From positions 186,001-250,000 of the forward strand of contig NZ_JACJUD010000007.1 in NCBI RefSeq assembly GCF_014174475.1: DNA of 64,000 bases. The letters run 5' to 3'. Shown here piece by piece: positions 61,110-64,000 of this stretch. Numbering within the stretch: the first letter of the stretch is position 1; every line of letters starts with the position of its first letter. This DNA is from Aquipseudomonas ullengensis (lineage in GTDB: Bacteria > Pseudomonadota > Gammaproteobacteria > Pseudomonadales > Pseudomonadaceae). The notes beneath the pieces were generated by a model. The model was not told where the DNA came from. It made no database searches and saw nothing but the letters and a program-made list of their open reading frames with translations. The position numbers were made by a program, and so were the translations under genes.

Positions 61110-62562
61110 CCACCGTATATGGCAGCGCCATCCACACCATCCGCCCGTAGGACAGGCGCACCAGCGGTGCGACGGCGGAGGTGAGCAGGAACAGGAAGGC
61201 CGCCTGGCCGTTTGGTGTCGCCACGCTGGGCAGGTTGGTGCCGGTGTTGATCGCCACCGCCAGCAGCTCGAAGTGCTCGCGGCTCATCTTGCCGGCGAGG
61301 AACGCCTGTTTGACCTCGGTGATGTAGATGGTGGCGACGAACACGTTGTCGCTGATTGCCGAGAGCAGGCCGTTGGCGATGAACAGCATGCCCGGCTGCT
61401 GCTCGCTGGGCAGGCTGAGTACGGCCTGGATCAGCGGGGTGAACAGTTGCTGGTCGTGGATCACCGCGACCACGGCGAAGAACACCACCAGCAGCGCGGT
61501 GAAGGGCAGGGCATCCTGGAACGCGCGGCCAATCTGGTGTTCTTCGGTGATGCCGGTGACGGCGGTGATCAGCACGATCACCATCAGGCCGATCAAGCCG
61601 ACCTCGGCAATGTGCAGGGCCAGGCCGATGATCAGCAGCAGCGCTGCCAGTGCTTGTACCAGCAAGGCGGCGCGCTGTTGCGGCGTGCGCTTGCGGGTGT
61701 TTTCGGCGGCGCTGTCGGCGAGAATCTGGCGAACGGCCGGCGGCAACTCGGTGCCGTAGCCAAACCAGCGCAGTTTTTCCAGCAGCACACAGGTGATCAG
61801 GCCTGCGACCAGCACGGGCATCGATACCGGCGCGACGGTCAGGAAGAAGGTGCTGAAATTCCAGCCCATTTCATGGCCGATCAGCAGGTTCTGCGGCTCG
61901 CCCACCAGGGTGCAGACGCCGCCGAGGGCGGTGCCCACTGCACCGTGCATCAGCAGGCTGCGCAGGAACGAGCGGAACTGCTCCAGCTCTTCACGACCGA
62001 GGTGGCTGAGTGCCTGATCGCTGTCGATGCTGGCGGTCTCGCCGCCACCCGAAGCCACGCGGTGGTACACCGAATAGAAGCCGATGGCGGCGCTGATGAT
62101 CACTGCGGTCACCGTCAGCGCATCGAGAAAGGCCGAGAGAAACGCCGAGAGCAGGCAGAACAGCAAGGACAGAATGGCTTTCGAGCGCACCCCAAGGAGC
62201 AGGCGGGCGAACAGGAACAGCAGCAGGTCCTTCATGAAGTAGATGCCGGCGACCATGAACATCAGCAGCAGGATCACCGGGAAGTTGTGCGCCAGTTCGT
62301 CGTACAGCGCTTTCGGGCTGGTCAGCCCGAGCACCAGGGCTTGCAGTACCAGCAGGCCGCCGGGCTGCAGCGGGTAGCATTTGAGTGCCATGGCCAGGGT
62401 GAAAATGAACTCGCCGACCAGGAGCCAGCCAGCCGCGACGGGGCCGGCGATCCACAGCATCAGCGGATTGAGGATCAGCAGGGCGAGGATGGTCAGTTTG
62501 TACCAGCGTGGCGAATGGCCGAGGAAGTTCTGGCCAAAGGCGCTGGCGAGTGATCTAGGCAT
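61066..62562 (-). CDS. nhaB: Na+/H+ antiporter NhaB
   Basis: 498 residues, about 12 hydrophobic segments, with the NhaB-typical start SLASAFGQNFLGHSPRWYK and the conserved ISDNVFVATIYITEVKQAF and NTGTNLPSVATPNGQAAFLFLLTS regions. It exports sodium in exchange for protons. It is convergent with, and overlaps, the antiporter gene, and divergent from the dienoyl-CoA isomerase-like gene. Confidence 0.95.
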   Translation of the reverse strand: MPRSLASAFGQNFLGHSPRWYKLTILALLILNPLMLWIAGPVAAGWLLVGEFIFTLAMALKCYPLQPGGLLVLQALVLGLTSPKALYDELAHNFPVILLLMFMVAGIYFMKDLLLFLFARLLLGVRSKAILSLLFCLLSAFLSAFLDALTVTAVIISAAIGFYSVYHRVASGGGETASIDSDQALSHLGREELEQFRSFLRSLLMHGAVGTALGGVCTLVGEPQNLLIGHEMGWNFSTFFLTVAPVSMPVLVAGLITCVLLEKLRWFGYGTELPPAVRQILADSAAENTRKRTPQQRAALLVQALAALLLIIGLALHIAEVGLIGLMVIVLITAVTGITEEHQIGRAFQDALPFTALLVVFFAVVAVIHDQQLFTPLIQAVLSLPSEQQPGMLFIANGLLSAISDNVFVATIYITEVKQAFLAGKMSREHFELLAVAINTGTNLPSVATPNGQAAFLFLLTSAVAPLVRLSYGRMVWMALPYTVVMGGLGWWGVSHWL

Positions 62563-62783
62563 GGAATATTTCCCGTAGATAAGACAGCCGCTTTGCGGTG
62601 CACTTTCAAAGAGATCAAGAGTTTAACGGATATAGTCAGAAATCCTCTTAGCTTTGTCCGCGTGTTCTGCGTCACAGTGGCCAGCATCGACATTTGTTGC
62701 ATGCTTGTTATAGTTGGCCGGCTAATTCCATAACAATATTTCTATGCGCGCCTTGTGCGCCCTGGCCTTCGAGGATGATCTGC

Positions 62784-63596
62784 GTGCCCGACTACAAAGC
62801 ATTTCGCGTCGAGTTGAGCGACAAAATCGCCCATGTGCAGATCAACCGTCCGGAGAAGGTCAATGCGATGAACGCGGACTTCTGGACGGAAATCATCGAG
62901 ATCTTCCAATGGGTCGATGACACCGACGAAGCCCGTGTGGTGGTGCTTTCCGGTGCCGGCAAGCACTTTTCCTCGGGCATCGACCTGATGCTGCTGGCCC
63001 AGGCCGGCAGCGCGCTGGGCAAGGATGTCGGTAGAAATGCCGAAGGCCTGCGCCGCAAGATTCTCCAGCTGCAAGCCTCCTTCAATGCCGTCGACAACTG
63101 CCGCAAACCGGTACTGGCGGCTATCCAGGGTTATTGCCTGGGCGGCGCCATCGACCTGATCTCCGCGTGCGACATGCGCTACAGCACAGCCGATGCGCAG
63201 TTCTCCATCAAGGAGATCGATATGGGTATGGCCGCCGACGTTGGCACCCTGCAACGCCTGCCGCGCATCATCGGCGACGGCATGATGCGTGAGCTGGCCT
63301 ACACCGGGCGCACCATCGATGGCGGCGAAGCCCAGCGCATCGGCCTGGTCAACCGCACCTATGCCAACCAGGACGAGCTGCTGGCCGGGGTCCTCGCGCT
63401 GGCTGGCGAAATCGCCGAGAAATCCCCCATCGCCATTCGTGGCACCAAGCACATGATCCGCTACATGCGTGATCATCGGGTCGACGACGGTCTGGAATAC
63501 GTGGCGAACTGGAATGCCGCGATGTTGCAGTCTGCTGATTTGCGTGTGGCCATGGCCGCGCACATGAGCAAGCAAAAAGCCGAATTTGCCGATTGA
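62784..63596 (+). CDS. Crotonase-family enzyme, delta(3,5)-delta(2,4)-dienoyl-CoA isomerase-like
   Basis: 270 residues if GTG at 62784 is used (GAGG 9 bp upstream, giving the start MPDYKAFRVEL); ATG at 62775 is the alternative. The crotonase fold includes oxyanion-hole segments HFSSGIDL and GYCLGGAIDL. The active-site region IKEIDMGMAADVGTLQRLP carries the Glu and Asp pair of dienoyl-CoA isomerases (ECH1 type), not the Glu/Glu pair of ordinary hydratases. Likely role: beta-oxidation of odd-position unsaturated fatty acids. Confidence 0.85.
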   Translation: MPDYKAFRVELSDKIAHVQINRPEKVNAMNADFWTEIIEIFQWVDDTDEARVVVLSGAGKHFSSGIDLMLLAQAGSALGKDVGRNAEGLRRKILQLQASFNAVDNCRKPVLAAIQGYCLGGAIDLISACDMRYSTADAQFSIKEIDMGMAADVGTLQRLPRIIGDGMMRELAYTGRTIDGGEAQRIGLVNRTYANQDELLAGVLALAGEIAEKSPIAIRGTKHMIRYMRDHRVDDGLEYVANWNAAMLQSADLRVAMAAHMSKQKAEFAD

Positions 63597-63629
63597 TGCA
63601 GTACCAGCCGAGCGAGGTGCAGTAGACCT

Positions 63630-64000
63630 ATGGTCACTGGAGCGACATCCCTGAGCCTGGTGCGTGACGAGCTGTTCACCACCATGGAAGAGACTGAACA
63701 GAGTCTCGAGCACTTCATTGCCGAACGGAACAACGGCAGCCTGCTGCAACAGGCGGTGGAAAGCCTGCATCAGGTACGCGGCACCCTCAACCTGATCGAA
63801 CTGGCCGGTGCCGAGCTGCTGGCCCAGGAAGTGCTGCAGCAGGCCACCGACATCCCGGCCGGTGCGGGCGAGGAGCGTGATGGTCAGCTGTCGGCGCTGA
63901 GCAGCGCCATGTATGTACTGCGCCGCTACCTGGAAAACGTCGACGCCCATCGCCAGGAAATGCCGGAACTGTTGTTGCCGGCGATCAACGATCTGCGTCT
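63630..64000 (+). CDS. Hpt/CheA-like histidine phosphotransfer protein, N-terminal part (runs off window)
   Basis: ATG at 63630 with GAGG upstream opens a frame with no stop to the window end (123 codons seen). The visible part is a helical Hpt-like domain with the motif LHQVRGTLNLIELAGAELLAQE, where His is the expected phosphorylation residue. This resembles the first Hpt-like modules of the large ChpA/PilL hybrid kinases that control type IV pili. The full gene is probably long, but only this start can be judged. Confidence 0.75.
   Translation, partial: MVTGATSLSLVRDELFTTMEETEQSLEHFIAERNNGSLLQQAVESLHQVRGTLNLIELAGAELLAQEVLQQATDIPAGAGEERDGQLSALSSAMYVLRRYLENVDAHRQEMPELLLPAINDLR

Overview
This window is a chromosomal segment of a Pseudomonas. 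The evidence is the high GC content, Pseudomonas-type REP palindromes, and the run tig-clpP-clpX-lon-hupB-ppiD ... fabI-yejFEBA ... mltD-gloB-methyltransferase-rnhA-dnaQ-lysine decarboxylase-permease-nhaB-enoyl-CoA hydratase. I recall this gene order from Pseudomonas aeruginosa and relatives. No rRNA, CRISPR array, insertion sequence or prophage was seen.

Layout. (1) 1-600: the 3' end of a glycine-rich repetitive protein gene. (2) 660-13761 (minus): a five-gene locus that looks like a dedicated export system for one giant surface protein. It encodes a periplasmic HlyD-type adaptor, a GAF-like/TM/HlyD fusion, an M50 (site-2) metalloprotease/HlyD fusion, a 2417-residue LEPR-motif/DUF4347 adhesin with two classes of repeats, and a TolC-family outer-membrane lipoprotein. 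No ABC ATPase, RTX repeats or autotransporter barrel is present. This is the least conventional part of the window. A 201-residue membrane/coiled-coil protein and a possible transporter remnant lie just upstream. (3) 14678-21431: a MocR-type regulator, CcoG, an MFS exporter and a secreted alpha/beta hydrolase (all minus), and a divergent AraC regulator. (4) 21613-26437: sulfite reductase plus its DUF934 partner, then a GGDEF/EAL enzyme. (5) 26868-32538: tyrosine/phenylalanine catabolism (4-hydroxyphenylpyruvate dioxygenase, homogentisate dioxygenase, fumarylacetoacetase, maleylacetoacetate isomerase, aromatic amino acid permease), studded with REP elements. (6) 32596-34044: folD and a tRNA-Arg/His/Leu cluster. 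(7) 34184-42609: the protein quality-control block tig, clpP, clpX, lon, hupB, ppiD. A good RpoH-type promoter lies before lon and a sigma70 promoter before hupB. (8) 42694-50906 (minus): fabI and an oligopeptide ABC importer with two binding proteins. (9) 51032-63596: an HDOD protein, MltD, GloB, a methyltransferase, RnhA, DnaQ, lysine decarboxylase with an APC antiporter, NhaB and a dienoyl-CoA isomerase-like enzyme. (10) 63630-end: the start of an Hpt/CheA-like gene that runs off the window.

Among non-coding signals, the most interesting is a ~96-bp structured element present twice (52495-52590 and 59592-59688). Its outer stem differs between copies by compensatory base changes while the inner stem is unchanged. 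REP/REPIN elements occur at 26452-26524, 28027-28095 and 29348-29391. Several intrinsic terminators and two strong promoters can be placed directly. Functional claims rest on motifs and family knowledge; no database search was run.
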